Shown piece after piece: positions 42,275-50,839 of a DNA stretch of 64,000 nt. Made by a program: the position numbers and the translations under genes. This DNA is from Cytobacillus gottheilii (lineage in GTDB: Bacteria > Bacillota > Bacilli > Bacillales > Cytobacillaceae), in the NCBI RefSeq assembly GCF_001636345.1, contig NZ_KV440945.1, positions 1,456,975-1,520,974 on the forward strand. The letters are read 5' to 3'. Numbering within the stretch: position 1 is the first letter of the stretch; each line of letters begins with the position of its first letter. The notes under the pieces are model-generated. The model did no database searches, was not told the DNA's origin, and was given only the letters and a program-made list of their open reading frames with translations.

Positions 42275-42378
42275 TATGTTTGTAGCGCACCTGTGCTACA
42301 ACCGCACAGACCAGGTGTTAAGAGGTAGCATTCCGCTTCCCACCTGAAGATGGCGAGTCTTAGTTTATGAGGAGGTGC
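42275..42378 (+). promoter_or_regulatory. ribosomal protein L21 leader RNA
   Basis: The untranslated leader holds GTAGCGCACCTGTGCTACAA, a compact stem GTAGCNNN/GTGCTAC, and then a second pairing region CAGGTGTTAAGAGG with CCCACCTG, just before the SD GAGGAGGTG. This matches the layout of the L21-binding leader known in Bacillus, by which L21 represses its own operon. The family assignment is from sequence look and position. Confidence 0.75.
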
Positions 42379-42382
42379 ATTT

Positions 42383-42691
42383 ATGTACGCGATTATTGAA
42401 ACTGGCGGTAAGCAAGTACGTGTAGAAGAAGGTCAAGCAATCTACATCGAAAAACTTAACGGCGAAGCAGGCGAAACGGTAACTTTTGATAAGGTTCTTT
42501 TTGTAGGTGGAGAAAGTGTGAAAGTAGGAAGCCCGGTTGTTGAGGGTGCTACTGTAACGGCTAAAGTTGAAAAACAAGGCCGTGCGAAGAAGATCACTGT
42601 ATTCAAATACAAAGCGAAAAAGAACTACCGCAAAAAGCAAGGTCATCGTCAGCCTTACACTAAAGTTGTTATTGAAAAGATCAACGCATAA
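42383..42691 (+). CDS. rplU: 50S ribosomal protein L21
   Basis: 102 residues, [18 protein letters not shown]..., full family length, with the basic C-terminus [28 protein letters not shown]. First gene of the L21-Prp-L27 operon. Confidence 0.98.
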   Translation: MYAIIETGGKQVRVEEGQAIYIEKLNGEAGETVTFDKVLFVGGESVKVGSPVVEGATVTAKVEKQGRAKKITVFKYKAKKNYRKKQGHRQPYTKVVIEKINA

Positions 42692-42703
42692 GGCGATTCT
42701 GAC

Positions 42704-43048
42704 ATGATTGATATTACGATTTATCGTAATCAAACCGGTAAGATTCAATCCTTTGCCATCAGCGGCCATGCTTTTTTTGCCGAAAGAGGTCAAGATATTG
42801 TGTGTGCAGGTGTTTCTGCTGTCTCGGTCGGCGCAATTAATGCGGTGCACGAGCTGACAGGTGTGACACCAGATATCTCCCATGATCCCGATGGACTGCT
42901 TCACTGCACTCTTCCTGATGACCTGTCAGGAGATGTACTTGATAAAGTTCAGCTTTTGCTACAAGGAATGGTTGTCTCGTTGCAGAGTATTGAAGAGACT
43001 TACGGACAGAATATAAGAATTACCTTCAAAAAACAGGAGGTGGAATAA
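42704..43048 (+). CDS. prp: ribosomal-processing cysteine protease Prp
   Basis: Cysteine protease (YsxB) that removes the N-terminal extension of L27 in Firmicutes. 114 residues with catalytic His22 and Cys34 in SGHAFFAERGQDIVCAGVS. It sits between rplU and rpmA, 12 bp after rplU and directly followed by rpmA, and its substrate L27 has the matching cleavage site. Confidence 0.94.
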   Translation: MIDITIYRNQTGKIQSFAISGHAFFAERGQDIVCAGVSAVSVGAINAVHELTGVTPDISHDPDGLLHCTLPDDLSGDVLDKVQLLLQGMVVSLQSIEETYGQNIRITFKKQEVE

Positions 43049-43342
43049 ATGCTATTAAAATTAGATCTTCAGTTGTTCGCTTCTAAAAAAGGAGTAGGTT
43101 CTACTAAGAACGGCCGTGATTCAATCTCTAAGCGTCTTGGCGCTAAGCGTGCGGACGGTCAATTCGTAACTGGCGGTTCTATCCTTTACCGTCAGCGCGG
43201 AACAAAGATTTACCCAGGTGTAAACGTAGGTAAAGGTGGAGATGACACACTTTTCGCGAAAGTGGACGGTGTTGTTAAATTCGAGCGTCTTGGACGTGAC
43301 CGCAAGCAAGTGAGCGTATATCCACAAGCACAAGAAGCATAA
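43049..43342 (+). CDS. rpmA: 50S ribosomal protein L27 (with Prp-cleaved N-extension)
   Basis: 97 residues. The first 11 ([11 protein letters not shown]) form the Firmicutes-type extension that Prp removes before ASKKG-type sequence, freeing the tail that reaches the peptidyl-transferase centre. SD CAGGAGGTGG lies in the end of prp. Strong terminator follows. Confidence 0.98.
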   Translation: MLLKLDLQLFASKKGVGSTKNGRDSISKRLGAKRADGQFVTGGSILYRQRGTKIYPGVNVGKGGDDTLFAKVDGVVKFERLGRDRKQVSVYPQAQEA

Positions 43343-43352
43343 GCGATTAGGA

Positions 43353-43386
43353 AAACTCTAACCTTTATGGTTAGAGTTTTCGTTTT
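43353..43386 (+). terminator. terminator after rpmA
   Basis: AAAACTCTAACC and GGTTAGAGTTTT pair around TTTAT (43353-43380) and lead into CGTTTTAT. Confidence 0.85.
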
Positions 43387-43553
43387 ATATACAGCTTTTC
43401 CTTTGAGTCGTCCCAAAAAAATGATGAAAAAATGAAAAGATGTACTTTACAGTCATGTTATTTGCTCAAATTAGATTACGTCCAGTTGCTTTTTTGATAT
43501 ACTTACTAAAAGGATGATTTCGTCACTACTTAGTATAGGAGTATCTGTATCTT

Positions 43554-44114
43554 ATGGATAAAGAATGGGATATGATTGAAGTGCTGCGCCATGCACGTCA
43601 TGACTGGCTTAACAAACTTCAATTAATCAAAGGAAATCTGGCACTGGATAAAATAGATCGGGCAAAAGAAATTATTGATGAGATTGTGTTGGAATCGCAG
43701 CAAGAGGCGAAGCTTTCAAACTTAAAAATTCCTCTATTTGCATCATTGCTCCTCACCTATAATTGGGAAAATCACTTTTTTCAGCTCGAATATGATGTGC
43801 TGGAGGTTGATGGAAACAGCTGTATTAAACAGCTGGATGACAAAGCGCTGGCACAATGGACAAGCACATTTTTTGAGTGCCTCAATGCATCGGTAAAACC
43901 TTATTATGAAAATCACCTTTCAGTTTCAATAGAGCCCCAAAGCGAAGCAGCGCGATTCTTTTTTGATTTTAGCGGGATCATAGTCGATAAAAGTATGTTA
44001 AACGAGTTTTTTACAAGCATACCGAACTTTTTAAGCGTACATCTTCATGAGTTTTCAGATATGGAGCTTGGATTGGAAGTTTTCGTGCTTTTTAGCATGG
44101 AAAATAAAAAGTAG
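43554..44114 (+). CDS. spo0B: sporulation initiation phosphotransferase Spo0B
   Basis: Spo0B passes phosphate from Spo0F to Spo0A in the sporulation phosphorelay. 186 residues: an N-terminal two-helix hairpin with the phospho-His in ARHDWLNKLQLIKGNLAL (His16) and a C-terminal ATPase-like fold (LAQWTSTFFECLNASVKPYY) without nucleotide-binding boxes. Placement between rpmA and obgE is the same as in B. subtilis. The protein is somewhat shorter at its N-terminus, but the start ATG with GGAGTATCTG upstream looks sound. Confidence 0.92.
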   Translation: MDKEWDMIEVLRHARHDWLNKLQLIKGNLALDKIDRAKEIIDEIVLESQQEAKLSNLKIPLFASLLLTYNWENHFFQLEYDVLEVDGNSCIKQLDDKALAQWTSTFFECLNASVKPYYENHLSVSIEPQSEAARFFFDFSGIIVDKSMLNEFFTSIPNFLSVHLHEFSDMELGLEVFVLFSMENKK

Positions 44115-44217
44115 TGATTCTCGTCGAATAGCATTTCATCAAACATGCACAAGCTAAGGCTATAAAGAGCTGGCATTATAGAAGCAGATTATCTGCATGA
44201 CGGGAGGAAGTTAAACA

Positions 44218-45510
44218 ATGTTTGTTGATCAGGTTAAGATATATGTAAAAGGCGGAGATGGAGGCAACGGGATGGTTGCATTCCGCCGTGAAAAGTATGT
44301 GCCAAAAGGCGGTCCAGCTGGCGGTGACGGCGGTAAAGGAGCAAATGTCGTTTTTGAAGTAGAAGAAGGCCTGCGCACCTTAATGGATTTCCGCTACCAA
44401 AGACACTTTAAAGCAACACGCGGTGAGCATGGGATGTCTAAAAATCAGCATGGCCGCGGTGCAAAAGATATGGTTGTAAAGGTTCCGCCCGGTACGGTGG
44501 TATCTGATGCAGAAACAAATGAAGTCATTGCAGACTTAACAGAGCATGGCCAAAGAGCCGTTATTGCTAAAGGCGGAAGAGGCGGAAGAGGTAACTCGCG
44601 TTTTGCTACACCTGCAAATCCGGCTCCTGAACTTTCAGAGCACGGAGAACCAGGCCAGGAGCGTGATGTGATCCTTGAGCTGAAGTTATTAGCGGATGTT
44701 GGCTTAGTTGGATTCCCAAGTGTAGGAAAATCAACCTTGCTTTCAGTCGTGTCATCTGCACGTCCGAAAATTGCTGAGTACCACTTTACTACCATTGCGC
44801 CTAACTTAGGAATGGTCGAGACAGAGGATGCAAGAAGCTTTGTTATGGCTGACCTTCCAGGGTTAATTGAAGGAGCACATGAAGGAGTCGGTCTTGGACA
44901 CCAATTTCTTCGTCATATCGAAAGAACAAGAGTTATTGTCCATGTCATTGATATGGCTGCAACAGAAGGCAGAGATCCTTACGAGGACTATGTGACAATC
45001 AACAAAGAATTAAAGGAATATAATTTGCGTTTAACAGAAAGACCGCAAATTATTGTAGCGAACAAAATGGACATGCCTGAAGCGGAGGAAAATCTGCAGC
45101 TGTTTAAAGAAAAGCTGGAGGAAGATTATCCGATTTTCCCAATTTCGGCTGTTACACGCAAAGGTCTTCGTGATTTGCTGTTTGCCGTGGCTGATAAAAT
45201 TGAGCAAACGCCTGAATTCCCGCTTATTGAGGAGCAGGAAGAGGAAAGTGGCGTTCACCGCGTTCTTTACAAGCATGAATCACAGCAAACTGAGTTTGTG
45301 ATCACACGTGATTCTTCTGGAACGTTTATTTTAGAAGGAGATGCGGTTGTTAAGCTCTTCAAGATGACCGACTTCAGCCGTGAGGAATCTGTACGCCGTT
45401 TTGCACGTCAGCTGCGAGGAATGGGCATTGACGATGCACTTCGTGAAAAAGGTGCGAAAGACGGAGACACTGTTAAGCTCATGGAATTTGAATTTGATTT
45501 TGTTGACTAG
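44218..45510 (+). CDS. obgE: GTPase ObgE/CgtA
   Basis: An essential ribosome-assembly and stress-linked GTPase. 430 residues: the glycine-rich Obg fold (1-158, [18 protein letters not shown]), the G domain with G1 [11 protein letters not shown] near 165 and G3 [20 protein letters not shown] and SAV G4/G5 motifs, and the C-terminal OCT domain (about 345-430). ATG follows GGGAGGAAG. Confidence 0.98.
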   Translation: MFVDQVKIYVKGGDGGNGMVAFRREKYVPKGGPAGGDGGKGANVVFEVEEGLRTLMDFRYQRHFKATRGEHGMSKNQHGRGAKDMVVKVPPGTVVSDAETNEVIADLTEHGQRAVIAKGGRGGRGNSRFATPANPAPELSEHGEPGQERDVILELKLLADVGLVGFPSVGKSTLLSVVSSARPKIAEYHFTTIAPNLGMVETEDARSFVMADLPGLIEGAHEGVGLGHQFLRHIERTRVIVHVIDMAATEGRDPYEDYVTINKELKEYNLRLTERPQIIVANKMDMPEAEENLQLFKEKLEEDYPIFPISAVTRKGLRDLLFAVADKIEQTPEFPLIEEQEEESGVHRVLYKHESQQTEFVITRDSSGTFILEGDAVVKLFKMTDFSREESVRRFARQLRGMGIDDALREKGAKDGDTVKLMEFEFDFVD

Positions 45511-45538
45511 CCTTTTCAGAATGTGACGAGGTGTAAAA

Positions 45539-45994
45539 ATGAAACAAGATAAGTCTGATAAAAAATTCTTTTTAATAAGAGAAGATGTCTTGCCTGAAGC
45601 GATGAAAAAAACGTTAGAGGCAAAGGAAATGATCGAGAGAGGGAAAGCGGAATCTGTATGGGAAGCTGTTCAAAAAGTGGACCTAAGCAGAAGTGCTTTT
45701 TATAAGTACCGCGATACCGTTTTTCCTTTCCATACGGTTGTAAAAGAACGGATTATTACTTTGTTTTTCCATCTGGAAGATCGTTCAGGCACATTATCAC
45801 ATTTGCTGAGTGTTGTGGCGAATTCAGGCTGTAATGTTCTGACCATCCACCAGACAATTCCGCTGTTAGGAAGAGCAAATGTAACTTTATCATTAAATGT
45901 GGCTGAGATGGCTACTGAAATTGATGAACTGCTGACAAATTTAAGAAGACTTGAGTTTGTTGATAAAGTGGAGGTACTCAGTTCAGGTGCGTAA
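45539..45994 (+). CDS. pheB: ACT-domain protein PheB
   Basis: 151 residues: an N-terminal helical/HTH-like part ([24 protein letters not shown]) and a C-terminal ACT domain (about 72-148, [22 protein letters not shown]). PheB accompanies prephenate dehydratase in Bacilli; its exact role is unclear, probably phenylalanine-responsive regulation. Its stop TAA overlaps an ATG (TAATG) and lies in the loop-side of a 10-bp hairpin. Confidence 0.93.
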   Translation: MKQDKSDKKFFLIREDVLPEAMKKTLEAKEMIERGKAESVWEAVQKVDLSRSAFYKYRDTVFPFHTVVKERIITLFFHLEDRSGTLSHLLSVVANSGCNVLTIHQTIPLLGRANVTLSLNVAEMATEIDELLTNLRRLEFVDKVEVLSSGA

Positions 45995-46006
45995 TGTACG
46001 CACCTG
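45984..46006 (+). promoter_or_regulatory. perfect hairpin over the pheB stop codon
   Basis: CAGGTGCGTA (45984-45993) pairs with TACGCACCTG (45997-46006) around ATG. A seven-T run follows only after another 11 bp (46018-46024). It may be a weak terminator or an attenuator for pheA. Confidence 0.5.
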
Positions 46007-46068
46007 CCGAGTGCCTGTTTTTTTACAACTTTATATTTATATACATAAGATTCAAAGGAGAGGTTTTC

Positions 46069-46932
46069 ATGAAGATCGGCTTTTTAGGACCACAAGCAAC
46101 ATTTACCGATATTGCGGTGAGAGGTTTGTTTCCAGACGAAACAAGAATCCCTCTTCAAACCATTCCAGACTGCTTTGATGCTTTAAATGAAGGAAAAGTT
46201 GATCTGGCTGTGATTCCAATTGAGAATGCATTAGAAGGTTCTGTTAATATAACCTTGGATTACCTAATTCATGAAGCGAAGAAACCCATTATTGGGGAAA
46301 TCACTGCGCCGATTCGGCAGCATTTAATGGTGCATCCACTTCATCAGGATAAATGGAATGAAACAACGGCTGTCTACAGTCACTCGCATGCGATTGCACA
46401 ATGCCATAAATTTTTACATACAGAATTAAAAGGAATTCCATCGATGAATACAACATCTACGGCAGCAGCTGCTTCTTACATAAAAGATCATCCAGAGCTA
46501 AAGATTGCTGCAATTGCAAATGAACTGGCGGCAGAAGTATATGGACTGGCCATCGCCCAACCCGATATACATGATTTTGATTACAACCACACCCGTTTTA
46601 TTGTTGTTTCAAAAGAGGAACAGGAACTCAATACGGATACACCCCTTTTTAAAGGTCATAAAACAACGATTATGGTGACTCTGCCATTAGACCGTGCTGG
46701 TGCACTTCACCAGGTTTTGTCGGCATTCGCCTGGAGAAATCTGAATTTATCCAAAATTGAATCAAGACCAATGAAAACAGGACTTGGAAACTATTTCTTT
46801 ATCATTGATGTGGATATGCAGAAAGATGAAGTGTTAATTCCAGGAGTTGCCGCTGAATTGGAGGCGCTTGGATGCAGAGTAAATATATTGGGGAGTTATC
46901 CTTATTTTAGTTTAGGGAGTAGTGAGGCGTAG
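46069..46932 (+). CDS. pheA: prephenate dehydratase
   Basis: Converts prephenate to phenylpyruvate in phenylalanine synthesis. 287 residues: a PBP-like catalytic domain (KIGFLGPQATFTD; VPIENALEGSVN-like VIPIENALEGS; the catalytic T-R-F in NHTRFIVV near 173) and a C-terminal ACT domain (about 200-278, LDRAGALHQVLSAFAWRNLNLSKIESRP) for feedback by Phe. ATG 46069 has AAAGGAGAGG upstream. The frame is open for a further 25 codons back to an ATG overlapping the pheB stop. Confidence 0.95.
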   Translation: MKIGFLGPQATFTDIAVRGLFPDETRIPLQTIPDCFDALNEGKVDLAVIPIENALEGSVNITLDYLIHEAKKPIIGEITAPIRQHLMVHPLHQDKWNETTAVYSHSHAIAQCHKFLHTELKGIPSMNTTSTAAAASYIKDHPELKIAAIANELAAEVYGLAIAQPDIHDFDYNHTRFIVVSKEEQELNTDTPLFKGHKTTIMVTLPLDRAGALHQVLSAFAWRNLNLSKIESRPMKTGLGNYFFIIDVDMQKDEVLIPGVAAELEALGCRVNILGSYPYFSLGSSEA

Positions 46933-46956
46933 AATTTCTTCATCTTTTTAGGAAAG

Positions 46957-46988
46957 GCTGTCTAGTTCTTGACTGGACAGCTTTTTTT
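46957..46988 (+). terminator. terminator after pheA
   Basis: GCTGTCTAGTT (46957-46967) pairs with GACTGGACAGC (with G-U pairs), followed by seven Ts. Confidence 0.85.
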
Positions 46989-47052
46989 AATGGGGTGAAA
47001 GAAATCAGGAGAAACCTGTCAGGCGATACGGGGAGGTAGGTTTGACGGGAAC

Positions 47053-47262
47053 TGCCCGTGATGGTGAAACGAGAGGGTGGACGGGTAGTAAAGAAGCGGC
47101 AAAGTGCCCGTGAGCCCGAAAAAAGCGAGTCGCCGGGCACTAAGGAAGGACCAAAGTGACCGTCAGACCAAAAAAAGAGAGCCGGGGGGCACTAAAGAAG
47201 CACCAAAGAGCCCGACAGTCCCCAAAAAAAGAGCCTCCGGTCAGCAAAGAACCCGGCCCTAC
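47053..47262 (+). repeat. four degenerate ~52-bp tandem repeats between pheA and niaR
   Basis: The units start near 47053, 47107, 47159 and 47210. The shared plan is a CCCGT/CCGTC opening, an AAAAAA(A)G tract, a G/C-rich middle (CCGGGCACTAA, GGGGGGCACTAAA) and AAGAAGCACCAAAGTG-type ends. Units 2 and 3 agree best. The 470-bp gap 46933-47403 holds no believable gene: the small frames found there switch phase and have no SD. Confidence 0.6.
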
Positions 47263-47363
47263 TGTCCCCCGCGTCACACCAAATAAACACCTGCAAAGCG
47301 AAGAACAAAAGCCCGCACAACTCCCAGTGCAAAAGCAATCACCCACTCACCCCAAACGAAAAA

Positions 47364-47391
47364 AGAGGCAGGAAATAAACCCCGCCTCTCC
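47364..47391 (-). terminator. terminator of niaR (minus strand)
   Basis: AGAGGCAGG and CCCCGCCTCT pair around AAATAAA; on the minus strand the stem is followed by TTTTTTCG. Confidence 0.75.
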
Positions 47392-47403
47392 ATTAACCCG
47401 TAT

Positions 47404-47940
47404 TTATTCCACCAAAAATCCTGCTTCTCTTAAGGCTTCTGCCGCTTCATCTAAATTTTTTTCTGAAGGTGCCGAGATGGTGTGGATATGGTAGCCATCA
47501 GTCAGCTCTGACAAGAAGGATGCTTGTGTGGTTTTGATTTTTTTAATAAATTGATTGACTTCTTTTCTGCTTGAAACCATGATAGAAGCTGTTAAGTCTC
47601 CGTATACAGGATGTTCAATTTTGACATCTTTCACAGTCACTCCATAATCAACGAAAAGACAGAGCTCCTCTTCGGCGCGTTCTGGTGTATGACAGCAGGC
47701 GATGATCCTCTCGGCAATGGGAGAAGGGATGTTGTTTGCCAAGTACATATAGCCTTGGCTTGTTGCAATAATTGGCTCGCCTCGGGCTTTTAATAAGGTA
47801 ATATCACCGACAATCACTTGCCTGCTGACATTTGCTTTTGTGGCCAGATCGCCTCCTGTTATAGGCTGACCGGCTTTTTGTAAAAGCTCAAGCAGTAAGG
47901 ATCGTCTTTCTTCACCTAGTATTTTCTTTGATTCGCTCAA
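47404..47940 (-). CDS. niaR: niacin-responsive transcriptional repressor NiaR
   Basis: 178 residues: an N-terminal winged HTH (about 12-62, RRSLLLELLQKAGQPITGGDLA; NVSRQVIVGDITLLKARG) and a C-terminal 3H domain with the metal-binding histidines (ACCHTPERAEEE, EHPVYGDL, GYHIHTIS). NiaR (YrxA) binds nicotinic acid and represses NAD synthesis and niacin uptake genes. In B. subtilis it lies beside nifS-nadBCA, but here the next upstream gene is safA, with no nad genes between. Minus strand, with its own terminator. Confidence 0.93.
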   Translation of the reverse strand: MSESKKILGEERRSLLLELLQKAGQPITGGDLATKANVSRQVIVGDITLLKARGEPIIATSQGYMYLANNIPSPIAERIIACCHTPERAEEELCLFVDYGVTVKDVKIEHPVYGDLTASIMVSSRKEVNQFIKKIKTTQASFLSELTDGYHIHTISAPSEKNLDEAAEALREAGFLVE

Positions 47941-48118
47941 AATAGGTTTCCCCCCAAACGCTCACATATTGTCCCATTTTACCATAATTTTTACCTGAAT
48001 TTAAATGGATGAGTATTTGTCCGCTGAAAGACAAATGATGTTTTTTCAAATTAGATCATATTTTCATAAAAAAAATCATAAGTTTCTGTGTAGATTGTTA
48101 GCAATTTGCCCATTCCTT

Positions 48119-48126
48119 CATACACT
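48119..48126 (+). promoter_or_regulatory. SigE-type -10 (CATACACT) ahead of safA
   Basis: An exact match to the SigE -10 pattern CATACANT; the -35 side (TTAGCAA, 14 bp upstream) is poor. The surrounding gap 47941-48278 also has the niaR promoter region near 47950-48000 and otherwise nothing clear; an in-frame extension of safA back to 48129 has no SD. Confidence 0.5.
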
Positions 48127-48278
48127 ATATGGACTATCGCAGATATTCAGTTATTATTCTGCTTGCCCACAGCTGCTGGAAAATAACTGAAAAGCCCGAT
48201 TTGATCAACAATCCGTGTGACCGCACAAATCATCAGCGGGAAACGCGGTATGACTTTACACATAGGAGGGAAATCAGA

Positions 48279-49775
48279 GTGAAAATCCATATCGTACAGA
48301 AAGGGGATACCCTTTGGAAAATCGCCAAAAAGTACGGAGTGAATTTTGAAGAGCTTAAAAAGATGAATACACAGCTCAGTAATCCTGATATGATTATGCC
48401 CGGCATGAAAATAAAAGTTCCTGCATCAGGCGGCACGATTAAAAAAGAGGCGCCAATTGGTCCAGAAATTCATATGGGTTCCAAAAAGGAAATGCCAAAG
48501 GCAGAGCATCCATTTGCAAAAGAAAAGCCAATCACACAGCCTGTAGCTGAAACACCAAAGGAAATGCCTGTTCAGCCGCAGAAACCGGCGCCGCTTAAGC
48601 AAGAAAAGCCTAAAAAACCATATATGCCAAAAATGCCAAAGCCAATGATGCCAGATATCGATATTAATAATTATTATTTAATGAACCTTGCCAATATACA
48701 AACGCAGCAGCCTGCTCCACAGCCAAAACCAATGCCGCAGCCAAAGCCTGTTCAGCAGAAGCCTGTTGCACAGCCAAAACCAGTACAGCCAAAGCCAGTG
48801 GAACAAACAAAGCCTGTTGAACAAGTAAAACCAGTTATGCCAAAGGCAGTAGAACAGCCAATCGCGGCACCAACAAAACCAAAGCTGCCGCCAAAACCAT
48901 TAAATTTATTTCCACAGGAAAGCCCTGTTGAAATGCATGAAAGCATGAATTTGCCAACAAACCAAGGAGGTTACGAACAGCCTATGAATCCTTATCACAA
49001 CCAAAATCCATTTTACCCGGGAGCACCTGCAGCACAAGCAGGGCATCAAGGAGGATTTCCTCAAGCGCAAATGCCATACCCGCAAGTTCAGGGAGTACAG
49101 TCACCTTATGGAATGATGCCAGGAGTTGAAAGTCCTAACTATGAGGAATCTTCACCGTATATGTCACAGCATCAATTACCGCTGTCACCATCACAGGCAC
49201 AAATGCCAGCACCAGTAATGGGCGTTGAGGATTATGGTCAGCAGCTTCCGCTTCAGCCGACATATACAGCACCTGCATATCAACAGCCTTATTATCCATG
49301 CCCGCCAACACAGATTTATCCGATTTCACCTGTAATGCCGGGACCAGGACCAGGCTACTGTCCGCCTCCAATGCATCATGGTTATCCGCAATATGCGCCG
49401 ATGCCGCAAGTGCAAGGGGTAATGGAGGAGCCGAATTATGCTCAGATGCCATTAATGCCAACGGAGAGTCAAATGCCGTTAAGTCCAGCTCAACACCAAA
49501 TGCCATTAATGCCGTCACAAAGTCAAATGCCGTTAATGCCTACTTCAGTACAAGGAGCTGAAGCAGACTGCGGATGTGGAGGCGGAGCACCTGCTGGATT
49601 TCCACATCAATATCAGCAGCCTTTCGCACCTGCGCCTGCATTCCCAGGAGCTGTACCATATGGCCAGCCTTATGGAGCATTTCCACAAGGACAGATGAAC
49701 CCATACGGATATGGACCAATGGGCGGACCTGCATTTGGTCGTCCTTTTGACGAAAGCAGTGACTTCGAAGGATAA
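48279..49775 (+). CDS. safA: SafA, LysM spore coat morphogenetic protein
   Basis: SafA organises the inner spore coat together with SpoVID. 498 residues: an N-terminal LysM domain (2-46, HIVQKGDTLWKIAKKYGVN), a Lys/Pro/Gln-rich repeat region (about 140-210, repeated KPV and QPKP units) and a Pro/Met/Gln/Tyr-rich rest with repeated QMPLMP/QMPLSP units near 385-425 and a CGCGG cluster near 430. GTG 48279 is chosen because AGGAGGG lies 8-10 bp upstream and the LysM begins at once. It is followed by a CotS-like kinase gene that overlaps its 3' end. SigE control is expected. Confidence 0.9.
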   Translation: MKIHIVQKGDTLWKIAKKYGVNFEELKKMNTQLSNPDMIMPGMKIKVPASGGTIKKEAPIGPEIHMGSKKEMPKAEHPFAKEKPITQPVAETPKEMPVQPQKPAPLKQEKPKKPYMPKMPKPMMPDIDINNYYLMNLANIQTQQPAPQPKPMPQPKPVQQKPVAQPKPVQPKPVEQTKPVEQVKPVMPKAVEQPIAAPTKPKLPPKPLNLFPQESPVEMHESMNLPTNQGGYEQPMNPYHNQNPFYPGAPAAQAGHQGGFPQAQMPYPQVQGVQSPYGMMPGVESPNYEESSPYMSQHQLPLSPSQAQMPAPVMGVEDYGQQLPLQPTYTAPAYQQPYYPCPPTQIYPISPVMPGPGPGYCPPPMHHGYPQYAPMPQVQGVMEEPNYAQMPLMPTESQMPLSPAQHQMPLMPSQSQMPLMPTSVQGAEADCGCGGGAPAGFPHQYQQPFAPAPAFPGAVPYGQPYGAFPQGQMNPYGYGPMGGPAFGRPFDESSDFEG

Positions 49776-50742
49776 CGGACGAAGAGACGATTTAGATATA
49801 AATCGTCTCTTCACCTATTTAAATGGTCAACTGCCTTTTGTTTTAACAGATCTAAGACCGATCCGCAAAAATGTTTTTAAAATCAGCACAGATGAGAAAC
49901 AATATATCTTAAAAGGATTTTCTCCAGGAAATCGATTAAGGCTGCAAGAGACCTTTACATCTTCACTAAAGCATGAGGGCTTTAATCAGACCTATCAGTT
50001 TGTTGACTTGGCACAAGATGCACCTCTATATTTTCAAGGGAAATTGTTTGGGCTGCTGGACTATATACCTTCAGCAGAACAGCCTTTTGCGTACAATACA
50101 TCTAAAAATAGAGAAGATGCATTGTCACTTCTGCATCACTATCATGAAACAACTGCAAAATTATATCCAAGATACAAAACCTTGCTTCCTGCATTCAATC
50201 AAATGGCAAAGTGGACAGACCGCTTGACTGTTTTTAAGCAAAATAGTACGCTGCTCAAATTGTTTATTCATGGCGATCTACTTGAAGAATTTATTCTGTG
50301 GGCAAAATGGTCATTAGCTGGAATGAAGGAGACGTTCGAGTGGTTTGAAACACAGCCAAAAGTTGTGCTGCATGGAGATGTGGCATTTCATAATTTTCTT
50401 CGCGGTAAAAATGGGCGTCTATATTTATTGGATTTTGATTTAATCAGCAATGGCCATGCTTATGCTGATTATTTGCAATATGCCAACCGGATCTTGCCAT
50501 CGATCGGCTGGTCCTTCCATGAATTGCAATCCTTACAAATATTAAAGCCTTATCTTTCAGAAAAAGGCTTTTTGTATGGACTCATTTACCCGACAGATAT
50601 TTTCCGTGAATGGAACCGGCTTATACGCGGGAGAATGTACAATGATCGAGTGAAAATAAAAAATGTGCTTGATATGACTTTTTATCAATTAGAGAAAAGG
50701 CGCACATTTATTCATGATATAAAAATGGAAATAGGCTCATAG
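49759..50742 (+). CDS. CotS-like phosphotransferase downstream of safA, start uncertain
   Basis: About 327 residues with an aminoglycoside-phosphotransferase/CotS-type fold and intact motifs: VVLHGDVAFHNFL (HGD...N, near residue 200) and LYLLDFDLISNGHAYADYL (DFD near 225), so an active small-molecule or protein kinase is possible. No ATG/GTG/TTG with an SD lies near the expected beginning (INRLFTYLNGQLPF). The GTG at 49759 and a TTG at 49747 lie inside safA without an SD, and an ATA codon at 49797 sits in the loop of a perfect hairpin. The frame is +1 relative to safA. Compare ysxE after spoVID. The gene is convincing, the start is not. Confidence 0.8.
   Translation: MTSKDNGRRDDLDINRLFTYLNGQLPFVLTDLRPIRKNVFKISTDEKQYILKGFSPGNRLRLQETFTSSLKHEGFNQTYQFVDLAQDAPLYFQGKLFGLLDYIPSAEQPFAYNTSKNREDALSLLHHYHETTAKLYPRYKTLLPAFNQMAKWTDRLTVFKQNSTLLKLFIHGDLLEEFILWAKWSLAGMKETFEWFETQPKVVLHGDVAFHNFLRGKNGRLYLLDFDLISNGHAYADYLQYANRILPSIGWSFHELQSLQILKPYLSEKGFLYGLIYPTDIFREWNRLIRGRMYNDRVKIKNVLDMTFYQLEKRRTFIHDIKMEIGS
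49781..49812 (+). promoter_or_regulatory. 14-bp perfect hairpin at the safA/kinase junction
   Basis: GAAGAGACGATTTA (49781-49794) pairs exactly with TAAATCGTCTCTTC (49799-49812), loop GATA, 6 bp after the safA stop. No T run follows, and the kinase reading frame runs straight through it. Confidence 0.7.
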
Positions 50743-50766
50743 ATCTTCCTGTTTTCTGCAGGCATT

Positions 50767-50836
50767 AAACCTCTTCGAACCAGCCAAGCTAAACAAGAGC
50801 AGACCGCTCAGGCTTGTGATATCCGAGGAGGTTTTT
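50767..50836 (+). promoter_or_regulatory. nested hairpin leader covering the coxA SD
   Basis: AAACCTCTTCG (50767-50777) pairs with CGAGGAGGTTT (50824-50834), which contains the coxA SD. Inside it CAAGC/GCTTG (50785-50789, 50812-50816) and GAGC/GCTC (50797-50800, 50806-50809) form inner stems. The outer stem ends in a T run, so it could also terminate the transcript from the kinase gene. Confidence 0.6.
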
Positions 50837-50839
50837 ATT

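Noticed and set aside
47053-47262. CRISPR array
   Set aside because: Units are directly adjacent and degenerate, with no constant-repeat/variable-spacer pattern and no cas genes.
47104-47494. Lys/Pro-rich plus-strand frames and a minus-strand partner after pheA
   Set aside because: They come from A-rich tandem repeats, change phase from unit to unit and run into niaR antisense.
48752-49734. Minus-strand frames opposite safA
   Set aside because: Mirror of Pro/Gln/Met repeats; no SD, and safA itself is clearly coding.
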